A stretch of 64,000 nt of DNA from Fictibacillus gelatini DSM 15865 (lineage in GTDB: Bacteria > Bacillota > Bacilli > Bacillales > Fictibacillaceae). Shown here in pieces: positions 53,178-61,908 of this stretch; the first letter of the stretch is position 1; each line of letters starts with the position of its first letter. The DNA is taken from the NCBI RefSeq assembly GCF_000430745.1, contig NZ_AUMP01000024.1:1-64000 (forward strand), in the 5' to 3' direction. The notes beneath the pieces were generated by a model, which was given only the letters and a program-made list of their open reading frames with translations, made no database searches and was not told where the DNA came from. Position numbers and translations under genes: made by a program.

Positions 53178-53468
53178 ATGATTGAAAAGCAAAAACAGGT
53201 TTTTAAAGTCATTACACTTTTATTGCTCTGCTACTTAATGATTTCTTCGCTTGCTCTAGCTGTAAGCGTACCAGATATGGCGATGATGCTAAGAGGAATT
53301 TCTGCATTGCTTGGATTGATTGGAGTAGGTTCCCTCATTTATTCGAAAGAATTTGTTATAAAAGATGCGTTTAAAAGTTTCCCGCGCAAAATGAAATTAA
53401 TGTGGTTTGTCGCGTTAGCCGTAACGATGTTTATGGCAGTTGACGGGATCATGAATTTTATAAAATAA
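53178..53468 (+). CDS. Small membrane protein, three spans
   Basis: 96 residues with spans at about 9-30 (KVITLLLLCYLMISSLALAV), 38-56 (MLRGISALLGLIGVGSLIY) and 75-94. ATG 53178 is favoured since TGGAG lies nine bases before it; two earlier ATGs lack a site. No family recognised. A terminator follows at 53482. Confidence 0.65.
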   Translation: MIEKQKQVFKVITLLLLCYLMISSLALAVSVPDMAMMLRGISALLGLIGVGSLIYSKEFVIKDAFKSFPRKMKLMWFVALAVTMFMAVDGIMNFIK

Positions 53469-53481
53469 AAATGACTTCTTT

Positions 53482-53534
53482 AAAGCCTCCCGCTTTATAT
53501 GCCATCTTATGCATATGCCGGGCGGCTTTTTATT
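53482..53534 (+). terminator. Terminator of the small membrane protein gene
   Basis: AAAGCCTCCCG and CGGGCGGCTTT, with inner GCATAT-type pairs, then Ts. Confidence 0.75.
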
Positions 53535-53627
53535 TTTAAAAATCGTGCTATTTTTATGTCATCTGTCATTTCGTTTATGGACAAACTAAAATGTAAAAAA
53601 TTCTATAAAAGAAAGGAAAGGATTCGA

Positions 53628-54254
53628 ATGGCAAAACTTTTGTACATTACCGCCCATCCGCTTAATGAAGGAGCATCTTTCAGTATGGCGGCGGGGAAAG
53701 CGTTTATCGATACGTATAAAGAAGTCAATCCAAATGATGAAGTCGAGCATATTGACTTATATAACGAAAATATTCCATCTATTGATCTTGACGTCTTCAA
53801 TGGATGGGGAAAACTAAAATCCGGAACAGAGCTTTCGGCTGATGAAAAAGCAAAAGTAGGCCGGCTTTCAGAGTTATGCGATCAATTTATTTCCGCGGAT
53901 AAGTATGTATTTGTCACGCCCATGTGGAATTTTTCGTTTCCGCCAATTATGAAAGCATATATTGATGCGGTTTGTGTTGCGGGAAAAACCTTTAAATATA
54001 CTGCACAGGGTTCGGTCGGCCTTTTAACCGATAAAAAAGCGCTCCATATTCAGGCCCGTGGCGGGATCTACTCAGTAGGACCAACGGCTGAGATGGAAAT
54101 GGGACACCGTTATTTAAGCACGATCATGCAATTTTTCGGCGTACCGTCTTTTGAAGGCTTATTCATTGAAGGTCATAACGCCATGCCGGAAAAAGCCCAG
54201 GAAATTAAAGAAAGCGGCATTGCCCGGGCAAAAGATTTGGCACATACTTTTTAA
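53628..54254 (+). CDS. azoR: FMN-dependent NADH-azoreductase
   Basis: 208 residues, flavodoxin-like fold. [19 protein letters not shown] binds FMN phosphate (5-23); [21 protein letters not shown] is the conserved active-site block; [18 protein letters not shown] follows. It reduces quinones and azo dyes with NADH, as B. subtilis AzoR1/AzoR2. ATG 53628 has AAAGGAAAGG upstream; the longer frame to 53499 lacks a site. Confidence 0.92.
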   Translation: MAKLLYITAHPLNEGASFSMAAGKAFIDTYKEVNPNDEVEHIDLYNENIPSIDLDVFNGWGKLKSGTELSADEKAKVGRLSELCDQFISADKYVFVTPMWNFSFPPIMKAYIDAVCVAGKTFKYTAQGSVGLLTDKKALHIQARGGIYSVGPTAEMEMGHRYLSTIMQFFGVPSFEGLFIEGHNAMPEKAQEIKESGIARAKDLAHTF

Positions 54255-54256
54255 AT

Positions 54257-54288
54257 AAAAAGAGTCAACGCATGTTGACTCTTTTTTT
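54257..54288 (+). terminator. Terminator of azoR
   Basis: AAAAGAGTCAAC and GTTGACTCTTTT around GCAT, then Ts. Confidence 0.88.
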
Positions 54289-54329
54289 GGTATGATTAAC
54301 GATAAATACATATTTAAAGGGTGAATCCG

Positions 54330-54503
54330 TTGCTTATCATTAAAGTAATCCTTTCCATTGTTCCAATTATCATAGTTATTGCTTCGATTGCAGCATGGTT
54401 CAATACACAAGTCATCTTAAGGGAATTGGCTGAAATCAAAAACAAGTTAGGTATTAAAGAAGAGAAGAATCCTTCGTTTCTTAACAGGGATCTTGATGAC
54501 TAG
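54330..54503 (+). CDS. Small membrane protein, one span
   Basis: 57 residues: span at about 2-25 (LIIKVILSIVPIIIVIASIA), then a charged helix (LRELAEIKNKLGIKEEK). A TTG at 54330 sits nine bases after AAAGG; an alternative in-frame GTG at 54321 overlaps the site. The plan is that of many short Bacillus membrane proteins of unknown role. Confidence 0.6.
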   Translation: MLIIKVILSIVPIIIVIASIAAWFNTQVILRELAEIKNKLGIKEEKNPSFLNRDLDD

Positions 54504-54556
54504 CGAATCATTTTTTTGATGCATAAGAGAAACCGCAATGGAAAAAATAATAAACG

Positions 54557-54631
54557 GGTCTGTAGCTCAAATGTAGAGCAGCCAGTTAAGAGCTGTGCAT
54601 TTTACGGGTGCCAATCCCGTCGGACCAACCA
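54557..54631 (+). ncRNA. tRNA-like RNA (pseudo-tRNA) ending in CCA
   Basis: Acceptor arms GGTCTG/CGGACC, D-stem GCTC/GAGC, T-stem ACGGG/CCCGT with a 7-base loop, and a 3' ACCA. But the anticodon stem has only three pairs (CAG/CTG), the D-loop lacks GG, the T-loop reads TGCCAAT instead of TTC-type, and an extra A precedes CCA. It is followed by its own terminator. Likely not a working elongator tRNA; compare the pseudo-tRNA known from B. cereus (from memory). Confidence 0.55.
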
Positions 54632-54637
54632 TCAAAA

Positions 54638-54668
54638 GATCCTGCATGAATTGCAGGGTCTTTTTTTA
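54638..54668 (+). terminator. Terminator directly after the tRNA-like RNA
   Basis: GATCCTGCA and TGCAGGGTC around TGAAT, then seven Ts. Confidence 0.85.
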
Positions 54669-54703
54669 ATAACTGAACTCTCGGCCCCTCTAGATTGGAT
54701 AAA

Positions 54704-54766
54704 TATCAATCATTTAGGCGGAATTATCGATCAATTTCGTTCATATATCAATCATTTTAAAGGAAA
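54704..54766. repeat. 21-bp-phased array, three units (TATCAATCA type)
   Basis: TATCAATCA at 54704, TATCGATCA at 54725, TATCAATCA at 54746, each followed by variable sequence. Reverse complement TGATTGATA equals the core of the array at 56395, so the two arrays flank the LmrB-like gene in opposite orientation. Confidence 0.6.
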
Positions 54767-54874
54767 TCTCTTTTACAAAAATTTTCAGGCAGATGATTAG
54801 ATAATTCCTGTAATATCGTGTACTCTGTAAAAAGCATATGTGCGATAAAATAGGGGGAGGGAGTAATTGAAACG

Positions 54875-56311
54875 ATGGTAACACAAGGCTACAAAAAGTC
54901 TACCATTGTCGCGCTTTTGCTTGCTGGAGCTTTTATATCCATATTAAATCAAACACTCATGATCACAGCGATACCGCCGATTATGAAAGAAATGGATGTC
55001 ACAGCGAACAGCGCGCAATGGCTAACAACCGTCTTTATGCTTGTGAATGGGATTATGATTCCTGTAAGCGCCTTTTTATTGGAACGCTTTTCAACCAGGC
55101 AGCTTTTTATATCCGCAATGAGCATATTCGCCTTTGGAACATTGGTCGCAGGCTTAGCTCCCAATTTTGAAATGATATTGCTCGGAAGGGTGATTCAATC
55201 AAGCGGGGCTGGCGTCATGCTTCCGCTTATGCAAACCGTCTTCTTAATGATTTTTCCTGTTAATAGGCGCGGTGCGGCGATGGGCCTGGTTGGGCTCGTC
55301 ATGTCTTTTGCGCCGGCGATCGGCCCGGCTTTGTCAGGATGGGTGACATCAAATTATTCCTGGCGTCTCCTCTTTTTCATTATTTTGCCGATTGCGCTTA
55401 TCGATATCCTCGTCGCCTTTTTTAAAATGAAAAATGTGACAGAGGTAACGAAACCAAAAGTGGATGTCCTGTCGATCCTATTATCTTCTGCAGGGTTTGG
55501 CGGATTGCTTTATGGATTTACATGCGCAGGCAATAATGGCTGGCAGGCTTCCAGCACGCTTATTTCACTTGGCATCGGGATATCTGCGCTTTTGTTTTTC
55601 GTCATAAGGCAGCTGCGCCTGGATCATCCAATGCTTGAATTCAGGGTTTTTAAAAATTCCATTTTCCCGCTTACCGTTTTCACTGGCATGATCACCTTTA
55701 TGGGATTGATTGGAGCGGAGACGATCATTCCTTTGTTCATGCAAAATATGAGGGGATTTTCAGCGTTTGAAGCAGGCCTTGCCCTATTGCCGGGTGCGCT
55801 CATTACCGGTTTTATGTCACCTATTACGGGAAGGATTTTTGATAAAATCGGAGCAAGATGGCTGGCCCTCACTGGATTGACGATTATCACTGCAGCTTCT
55901 TTTGCCTTTTCGAATCTAGGTCCATCGACTTCCTTTGCTTTTATAACGATAATGTACGGGATACGGATGTTCGGGCTGTCAATGGTCATGATGCCAGTGG
56001 CTACAGCTGGATTAAACCGGCTTCCGAAACGGCTGATTCCTCACGGCGCGGCGATGGATAATACGATGAAAATGATCGCGGCATCGGTCGGGACGGCGAT
56101 TCTTGTCACTGTGATGACAACGACTGCAGAGACCGCAAGCCGGCATCCAGAAATCTCCCATCCAGATATGTATGGGGCAAATCGGGCCTTTATCGTCATT
56201 TCAATTCTATCATTATTAGGCGTCATCATTTCTTTTTTCATTAAAAACAAGAAGTTGACGGAAGAAGAAGTGAAGAAAGAAGAGGTTAGAAAAATAACTG
56301 TAAATGAGTGA
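54875..56311 (+). CDS. MFS multidrug transporter, DHA2 family (LmrB-like)
   Basis: 478 residues, 14 spans. LNQTLMITAIPPIMKEM (about 25-41), the motif WLTTVFMLVNGIMIP and motif C region GPALSGWVTSNYSWR are typical of DHA2 pumps; length and sequence recall B. subtilis LmrB (479 residues, lincomycin and puromycin efflux). ATG 54875 follows GGGGGAGGGAG. No regulator lies beside it. Flanked by inverted 21-bp arrays. Confidence 0.88.
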   Translation: MVTQGYKKSTIVALLLAGAFISILNQTLMITAIPPIMKEMDVTANSAQWLTTVFMLVNGIMIPVSAFLLERFSTRQLFISAMSIFAFGTLVAGLAPNFEMILLGRVIQSSGAGVMLPLMQTVFLMIFPVNRRGAAMGLVGLVMSFAPAIGPALSGWVTSNYSWRLLFFIILPIALIDILVAFFKMKNVTEVTKPKVDVLSILLSSAGFGGLLYGFTCAGNNGWQASSTLISLGIGISALLFFVIRQLRLDHPMLEFRVFKNSIFPLTVFTGMITFMGLIGAETIIPLFMQNMRGFSAFEAGLALLPGALITGFMSPITGRIFDKIGARWLALTGLTIITAASFAFSNLGPSTSFAFITIMYGIRMFGLSMVMMPVATAGLNRLPKRLIPHGAAMDNTMKMIAASVGTAILVTVMTTTAETASRHPEISHPDMYGANRAFIVISILSLLGVIISFFIKNKKLTEEEVKKEEVRKITVNE

Positions 56312-56330
56312 TTAATTTTTAATGAGTTTC

Positions 56331-56368
56331 AACAAAGTAGTCTGGAATAATTCAGGCTACTTTGTTTA
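56331..56368 (+). terminator. Terminator of the LmrB-like gene
   Basis: ACAAAGTAGTCTG and CAGGCTACTTTGT around 8 bases, followed by TT. Confidence 0.7.
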
Positions 56369-56394
56369 TCCCTTAAAAAAAAGCGAAAAATAAA

Positions 56395-56478
56395 TTGATA
56401 TCGACTGCAAAATGATTGATAAAGTGCCCGAACTGATTGATAACTATCCTGAATTAATTGATTTGTGTTCCGATACGA
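56395..56478. repeat. 21-bp-phased array, four units (TGATTGATA type)
   Basis: TTGATA at 56395, 56416 and 56437 and TTGATT at 56458: exact 21-base steps, with TGA or TAA before each unit giving the core TGATTGATA. Confidence 0.65.
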
Positions 56479-56579
56479 GTTAAAAACGTCATTACCACAT
56501 AGGAGCTCTATATGTATTGCATATATATTCATAATTATGTATATTTATTATATGTAAACAACGGATAAGGAGATCGGTT

Positions 56580-57056
56580 ATGGAAATTTGCAATGCAGTG
56601 ATAAATGACGTAAAGGAAATCTATGGTTTGATTGACACGTACGCCAAACAACAGGTCGTTTTGCCTCGTTCGTTATCCTCACTTTATTATGATTTGCAAT
56701 GCTTATATGTCGCAAAAGTTGACCGGAAAATAGTAGGGGTCGGAGCATTGCATATTCTCGGGCCAACGATTGCAGAGGTGCGGTCTTTGGTGGTGAATCA
56801 GGACTATTTTGGAATGGGAATCGGGCGCAAGTTGGTGGAGCGCATAATAAGCGAAGCTTCCCGGCTTGGGGTCGGAAAATTAATTTCGCTCACTTATCAG
56901 ATTGAATTTTTCGAAAAGTGCGGATTCCAAATTGTCGCAAAAGAAATGTTGCCGGAAAAAGTATGGAAAGACTGCATCAACTGCCCTAAGATTAAACACT
57001 GTGACGAAATCGCAATGGAGATTCACCTCGCGCGTCAAACGGAAATGGTGTTATAA
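56580..57056 (+). CDS. GNAT acetyltransferase, ArgA/N-acetylglutamate-synthase-like
   Basis: 158 residues. Acetyl-CoA motif EVRSLVVNQDYFGMGIGRKL (about 66-85), SLTYQIEFFEKCGFQIVAKE and the Cys-rich end KVWKDCINCPKIKHCDEIAM, typical of stand-alone N-acetyltransferases annotated as N-acetylglutamate-synthase-like. AAGGAGATC upstream. A dyad ATTCATAATTATGTAT lies at 56527 in the AT-rich upstream region. Role in arginine synthesis is not shown. Confidence 0.82.
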   Translation: MEICNAVINDVKEIYGLIDTYAKQQVVLPRSLSSLYYDLQCLYVAKVDRKIVGVGALHILGPTIAEVRSLVVNQDYFGMGIGRKLVERIISEASRLGVGKLISLTYQIEFFEKCGFQIVAKEMLPEKVWKDCINCPKIKHCDEIAMEIHLARQTEMVL

Positions 57057-57060
57057 GCTG

Positions 57061-57095
57061 ACGGCCTGAATTCTATTCAACTGAATTCAGGCCGT
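57061..57095. terminator. Bidirectional terminator
   Basis: ACGGCCTGAATTC and GAATTCAGGCCGT, perfect 13-base arms between convergent genes. Confidence 0.85.
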
Positions 57096-57105
57096 TTGTC
57101 TTAAA

Positions 57106-57582
57106 TTAAATTTCAAGAGCTGTTGGAGAAAGCACAATCCCGTCTTCATCCACGTAAACGTAATGCCCCGGATGCCATTTTACATTGGCGAACTCGAGAA
57201 GTATATTTTCTGTTCCTTTTCCTTCCTTTTTGCTTTTTAACGGGAAGCTTCCTAATGCCAAAATCCCTATATCGATCGTCGCAAGGTCTGCTGTATCCCT
57301 GACATAACCATTGACAATCATTCCAGCTAATCCTCTTCTTGCCGCAATTCCCGCAAGATTGTCGCCAAGCAAGGCACAATTGGCAGATGCCTTGCCGTCA
57401 ACAACCAACACCGTTTTAGGCGGGAGCGTTTCAAGCAATTTGCGGATGAGCACGTTATCGTCATCGACCTGCACTGTAGCAATCTGGCTGGAGAACGACT
57501 TTTTCTTGCCAAAACTTTTAAAAAGGGGAGCTGCAATGCTTACATCAGGATAAAATTCATCACACAAATCGGTAGTTTTCAT
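57106..57582 (-). CDS. RraA-like protein (putative 4-hydroxy-4-methyl-2-oxoglutarate aldolase)
   Basis: 158 residues. [20 protein letters not shown] and [19 protein letters not shown] contain the Gly-rich and Arg-Asp parts shared by RraA proteins and HMG/CHA aldolases; C-terminal [20 protein letters not shown]. In Bacilli without RNase E the aldolase reading is more likely than an RNase inhibitor. CGAATGAAAACTACC start with AGGAGAG upstream. Monocistronic. Confidence 0.85.
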   Translation of the reverse strand: MKTTDLCDEFYPDVSIAAPLFKSFGKKKSFSSQIATVQVDDDNVLIRKLLETLPPKTVLVVDGKASANCALLGDNLAGIAARRGLAGMIVNGYVRDTADLATIDIGILALGSFPLKSKKEGKGTENILLEFANVKWHPGHYVYVDEDGIVLSPTALEI

Positions 57583-57730
57583 TCGCCATCTCTCCTTTAC
57601 ATATCAATTGATAGTTTGATCATAATCGTTTATATCAGGGAATTCTATTAATTTGACTGAAGAGTCAAAAAAGAAAGAAATGGGAAGGATATAAGACAAA
57701 TGATTAAAAATGTACGCTTTTAGAAAGTAT

Positions 57731-57759
57731 AACTTTGTCTATCATGTTGCGACAAAGTT
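57731..57759. promoter_or_regulatory. Inverted repeat before mtlA, likely MtlR operator
   Basis: AACTTTGTC (57731-57739) and GACAAAGTT (57751-57759), 9-base arms over 11 bases, about 75 bases before the mtlA start. Confidence 0.55.
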
Positions 57760-57835
57760 AGTTTTCTTCGATGTTGAATGCAAAAAAGGCATGCTTTACG
57801 ATAAAAGGGAACTTGAAATAAAGGGGAGAGAACAA

Positions 57836-59743
57836 ATGGCTCAATTGAATATAAAAGTGGCTGTGCAAAAGTTCGGCAACTTTCTAAGCTCGATGGTTAT
57901 GCCGAACATTTCAGCTTTTATCGCGTGGGGATTGATCACTGCTTTGTTTATACCCACCGGATTCTTTCCAAATGAAAGCCTTGCCAAAATGGTCGGGCCA
58001 ATGGTCAGTTATTTGCTGCCACTTCTAATAGGATATACTGGCGGCAAGCTAGTGCATGACCAGCGGGGAGCGGTTGTCGGCGCCATCGCTACAATGGGGG
58101 TCATTGTAGGCTCTGATATTCCGATGTTCCTTGGTTCGATGATCATGGGGCCGATGGGCGGCTATGCCATTAAAAAATTTGACCAGTTAATTGAAGGGAA
58201 AGTGAAGGCAGGATTCGAAATGCTTGTCAATAACTTTTCAGCAGGAATCATTGGAGGTCTATTGGCGATCCTGTCATTTTTAGCAATCGGCCCTGCTGTT
58301 GATGTATTTACAGGGTGGCTTGTTCATGGTGTAGATTGGCTGGTGGGAACAGGCTTATTGCCGCTCACAAGCATCCTTATCGAACCAGCAAAAGTCTTAT
58401 TCTTAAATAATGCCATTAACCATGGGGTATTGTCTCCAATTGGAGTCGAACAAGTAAAGCAGACCGGAAAATCCGTCCTCTTTTTGCTTGAGGCAAATCC
58501 TGGACCTGGTATCGGCGTCTTGCTTGCGTATTGTATTTTCGGGAAAGGCACTGCAAAGAAATCCGCGCCGGGAGCTGCAATCATTCAATTTTTCGGCGGT
58601 ATTCATGAAATTTATTTCCCTTACATTTTAATGCGCCCTCTGTTATTTTTCGCTGTGATTATTTCTGGAGTAAGCGGAGTCTTTACATTCGTCCTGTTAG
58701 GAGGCGGATTATTTGCGCCGGCATCGCCGGGGAGCATTCTTGCCATTACAGCGGTCACTCCTCATCACGCAAGCAGCTATATCGCGAATTTTGCTGGTGT
58801 GCTCGTGGCGGCTGTTGTGTCCTTCTTGCTTTCATCATTGGTGTTAAAAATGGATAAAAGAGAAGATGTAACCATTGAGGATGCGGCTAAAAAAATGCAA
58901 GAAATGAAAGGGAAGAAAAGTGCTGTTGAGGGTGTGTTCACTGGCAGCTCCGGAAAATTCCCTGAACATGTTGAAAAAATCGTATTTGCATGTGATGCCG
59001 GAATGGGCTCAAGTGCGATGGGAGCTTCTCTTCTCCGCAAAAAAGTGAAGGAAGCAGGACTTTCCATTACCGTCACCAACAGCGCGATTAGCAATCTTAC
59101 TGAGGATGCCCAAATTGTCGTCACACAGGAAGAGCTGACGCCGAGAGCCCGAAATAAAGTTCCGAATGCGTATCATTTGTCTGTTGATAATTTCTTATCC
59201 AGTCCAAAGTATGATGAATTAATTAACCGACTTCTAGAAAAAGATACGGGGGAAAGGGTCGAAGAGACCAAAGCAGGCGATTCTCCCAACCATGAAAACG
59301 ACAATGATCTTTTAAAAGAAGAAAATGTGTTCCTTAACATGCGGTTTGCCAATAAAGAAGAAGCGATAAGATTTGCCGGACAAGTTCTCGTCAATGGAGG
59401 ATACGTACAGGAAAGCTATATTGAGGCGATGATTGAAAGGGATCAAATAACTTCTACTTATATGGGGAATGATGTAGCCATCCCTCACGGAACCGAAGAG
59501 GCGAAAAAGCAAGTCATTAAATCGGGTTTCACCGTCATTCAAGTTCCCGATGGAGTCGACTTTGACGGTCAAAACGTCCGTTTGATTTTTGGCATTGCAG
59601 GCAAAGACGGTACGCATCTTGAGATATTGTCGGGAATTGCCGTTACATGCTCGGATATGGAAAATATCGAGAAAATGGTTGAAGCTAAAACAGCAAGAGA
59701 ATTAATGAATGTCCTAAATCAAAAAGAAGCTGTTTCATCTTAA
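57836..59743 (+). CDS. mtlA: PTS mannitol transporter, EIICBA
   Basis: 635 residues: membrane EIIC to about 345 (GGIHEIYFPYILMRP holds the GIxE motif), EIIB with phospho-Cys386 in FACDAGMGSSAMG, and EIIA with phospho-His551 in DVAIPHGT. Full CBA fusion, so no separate mtlF is needed. ATG 57836 with AAAGGGGAGAG upstream; the frame extends to 57710 without a site. Imports mannitol as mannitol-1-phosphate. Heads mtlA-mtlR-mtlD. Confidence 0.96.
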   Translation: MAQLNIKVAVQKFGNFLSSMVMPNISAFIAWGLITALFIPTGFFPNESLAKMVGPMVSYLLPLLIGYTGGKLVHDQRGAVVGAIATMGVIVGSDIPMFLGSMIMGPMGGYAIKKFDQLIEGKVKAGFEMLVNNFSAGIIGGLLAILSFLAIGPAVDVFTGWLVHGVDWLVGTGLLPLTSILIEPAKVLFLNNAINHGVLSPIGVEQVKQTGKSVLFLLEANPGPGIGVLLAYCIFGKGTAKKSAPGAAIIQFFGGIHEIYFPYILMRPLLFFAVIISGVSGVFTFVLLGGGLFAPASPGSILAITAVTPHHASSYIANFAGVLVAAVVSFLLSSLVLKMDKREDVTIEDAAKKMQEMKGKKSAVEGVFTGSSGKFPEHVEKIVFACDAGMGSSAMGASLLRKKVKEAGLSITVTNSAISNLTEDAQIVVTQEELTPRARNKVPNAYHLSVDNFLSSPKYDELINRLLEKDTGERVEETKAGDSPNHENDNDLLKEENVFLNMRFANKEEAIRFAGQVLVNGGYVQESYIEAMIERDQITSTYMGNDVAIPHGTEEAKKQVIKSGFTVIQVPDGVDFDGQNVRLIFGIAGKDGTHLEILSGIAVTCSDMENIEKMVEAKTARELMNVLNQKEAVSS

Positions 59744-59806
59744 TCTATCGTTGCGTCAAACTGCGCTTTCCATTATTGGTTCATTAACCTGAAAAGAGTG
59801 GGTGGC

Positions 59807-61903
59807 ATGTACATTACCTCAAGGGAAAAAACAATTATCGAATTAATTATTAAAACATCCGGGAAGCATACGGCATCGTCCATTTCTGGTTATTTAAATG
59901 TAAGTGTCCGGACCGTCCATCGCGACTTGAAATCGATTGAAAAAATTCTGAAAAAGTTTGGTCTTCAATTGAATCGAAATACAAATGAAGGGCTGAGTAT
60001 TGAGGGGAAGAATGAACAAATCTTCCGCCTCATGCAGCACTTAGCCGGTATTCAGCCAATCGACCGGACACCTAAGGAAAGAAAGTTTCTTCTCTTATTA
60101 TCTTTGCTAAAAGAAGAGGGGACGCATAAAATCCAGGTTCTGGCCAACGAACTCGATGTAAGCATCTCGACCCTGACAGCCGATCTGGAGGAGTTGAGTG
60201 AGTGGTTGATGAATTTCCATGTCCGGCTTAAGAAAAAAAGAGGTGTCGGTGTTCAGATTGACGGAACGGAAAGGGACAAACGAAAAGCGCTGGCCACCTT
60301 CATTTTAGTTCATTTTAACGAAGAATTATTTGAGAGCATCGTTTTAATGGAAAAAGGAAATCATCCGGACGAAAGAATTTTGCATTATTTTCGTCCGGAA
60401 TACCTTTTGGAAGTCGACAGAACCGTTAATTCGACCATTAACAATGGTTTATCAAGACTGGCTGACAGCGACTATATCGGATTGGTCATCAATGTATGCA
60501 TCGCCCTGCAGCGGACCGAAGACCATTTCCTGATGGAGGATGATGCCGAAGATGATCAATATGAAATTACGGACGAATTCTCCCTCATTAAAAAAATGAG
60601 CAAGCGACTTGAAAATAAATTTTCTATCGCTCTCTCTAACAGCGACTTGACCTATTTGGCAGTACTCCTTAAAGGATCAAAGCTTCAAGCGGTGGATAGT
60701 GTGCCCTATGACAGAGTCGATCTTAGACAGATGGTTAAAAACTTGATTCAGCATGTTTCCGCACAGATTCATGTAGATTTGACGAATGATTTTTCATTGT
60801 ACCAGGGACTGCTTGCCCATATGGAGCCTTCTCTTTATCGGGCAAAGCAAAAAATAAGGCTCTATAATCCGTTAACTGAAGAAATTAAGCGAAAATATCC
60901 AGTTTTATTTATGGCGGTGAAAAACAGTGCTGAAAAAGAATTAAAAGAGATGGGCGATATTCCTGATGATGAAATCGCCTTCATCGTTCTTCATTTCGGT
61001 TCGGCATTGCTCATGCAAGAAGAGGAAACATCGATTAAAGCTTTGATTGTCTGCCCTACTGGAATCGGAACATCTAAAATGTTGGCGAGCAGGTTGAAAA
61101 AAGAGATTCTGGAAATTGACTCGGTGGAAATCAAATCAATGAAAGAACTTCAGCAACAAGAGACTTTCGATCAATACGACATCATTCTGTCGACGGTTCG
61201 CCTCCCATTCCTAAACGCCGATTATATTTTGGTCACGCCGCTCTTAAGCGAAGAAGACATTGCGGCTATCCGAAATTTTTTAAAGCGAAACATTAGCGGT
61301 TTGACGAAAGATAAGTACGTCATTAATAAAGGACGTAAAGAAAAAAAGGTACAGAGAAAAATACGGAAGCCGATCCAGGAAGTTCTTGCTGAGCTGAAAG
61401 ATGTCGAGCGAAGCATCGAGTCAGTTCTCCATAATTTTAGATTTTATCGGATGCCATTATCAACAAACCATGTACAGGTTATTAAAGATATGGTCTATCA
61501 GGCTGAACGCGAAAATCTTCTATCCGATGCGAATGATGTGATCAGATGTCTGGAAGATCGTGAAAAAAAGGGCGGTCTTGGTATTCCGTATACTGGAATG
61601 GGTATCTTTCATTGCAGGCACGAAAAGGTCAGGGAGCTTATTTTTCAAATTTGCCATATAAGCCAGGCTTGTGTGATTAGGGGAATGGATGGAAATGAAA
61701 TGCCCATGAAAAATTTGCTATTAATGCTGGCCCCTAAAGAATTAAGCTTAAAACAGCAGGAAATTGTTAGTTTGATAAGCACAAGTTTGATTGAGGACAA
61801 TGAGGCGATTATGATTTTTTCATCCTCGGATGAAAAGATGATTCGCTCTCGTCTGGAAGAGGTTTTTTTAAATTATCTCCATACTAATTTAATGAAGGAA
61901 TGA
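59807..61903 (+). CDS. mtlR: Mannitol operon activator MtlR
   Basis: 698 residues. Two HTH parts (ITSREKTIIELIIKTSGKH; IQVLANELDVSISTLTADLE), PRD1 and PRD2 with their His, EIIB-Gat-like domain with Cys416 (VCPTGIGTS) and EIIA-Mtl-like domain with His602 (MGIFHCRHE). Phosphorylation of these sites tunes activity, as for B. subtilis MtlR (C419, H599). ATG 59807 chosen; earlier in-frame GTG 59798 adds three residues. Last bases overlap the frame of mtlD. Confidence 0.94.
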   Translation: MYITSREKTIIELIIKTSGKHTASSISGYLNVSVRTVHRDLKSIEKILKKFGLQLNRNTNEGLSIEGKNEQIFRLMQHLAGIQPIDRTPKERKFLLLLSLLKEEGTHKIQVLANELDVSISTLTADLEELSEWLMNFHVRLKKKRGVGVQIDGTERDKRKALATFILVHFNEELFESIVLMEKGNHPDERILHYFRPEYLLEVDRTVNSTINNGLSRLADSDYIGLVINVCIALQRTEDHFLMEDDAEDDQYEITDEFSLIKKMSKRLENKFSIALSNSDLTYLAVLLKGSKLQAVDSVPYDRVDLRQMVKNLIQHVSAQIHVDLTNDFSLYQGLLAHMEPSLYRAKQKIRLYNPLTEEIKRKYPVLFMAVKNSAEKELKEMGDIPDDEIAFIVLHFGSALLMQEEETSIKALIVCPTGIGTSKMLASRLKKEILEIDSVEIKSMKELQQQETFDQYDIILSTVRLPFLNADYILVTPLLSEEDIAAIRNFLKRNISGLTKDKYVINKGRKEKKVQRKIRKPIQEVLAELKDVERSIESVLHNFRFYRMPLSTNHVQVIKDMVYQAERENLLSDANDVIRCLEDREKKGGLGIPYTGMGIFHCRHEKVRELIFQICHISQACVIRGMDGNEMPMKNLLLMLAPKELSLKQQEIVSLISTSLIEDNEAIMIFSSSDEKMIRSRLEEVFLNYLHTNLMKE

Positions 61904-61908
61904 AAGAA

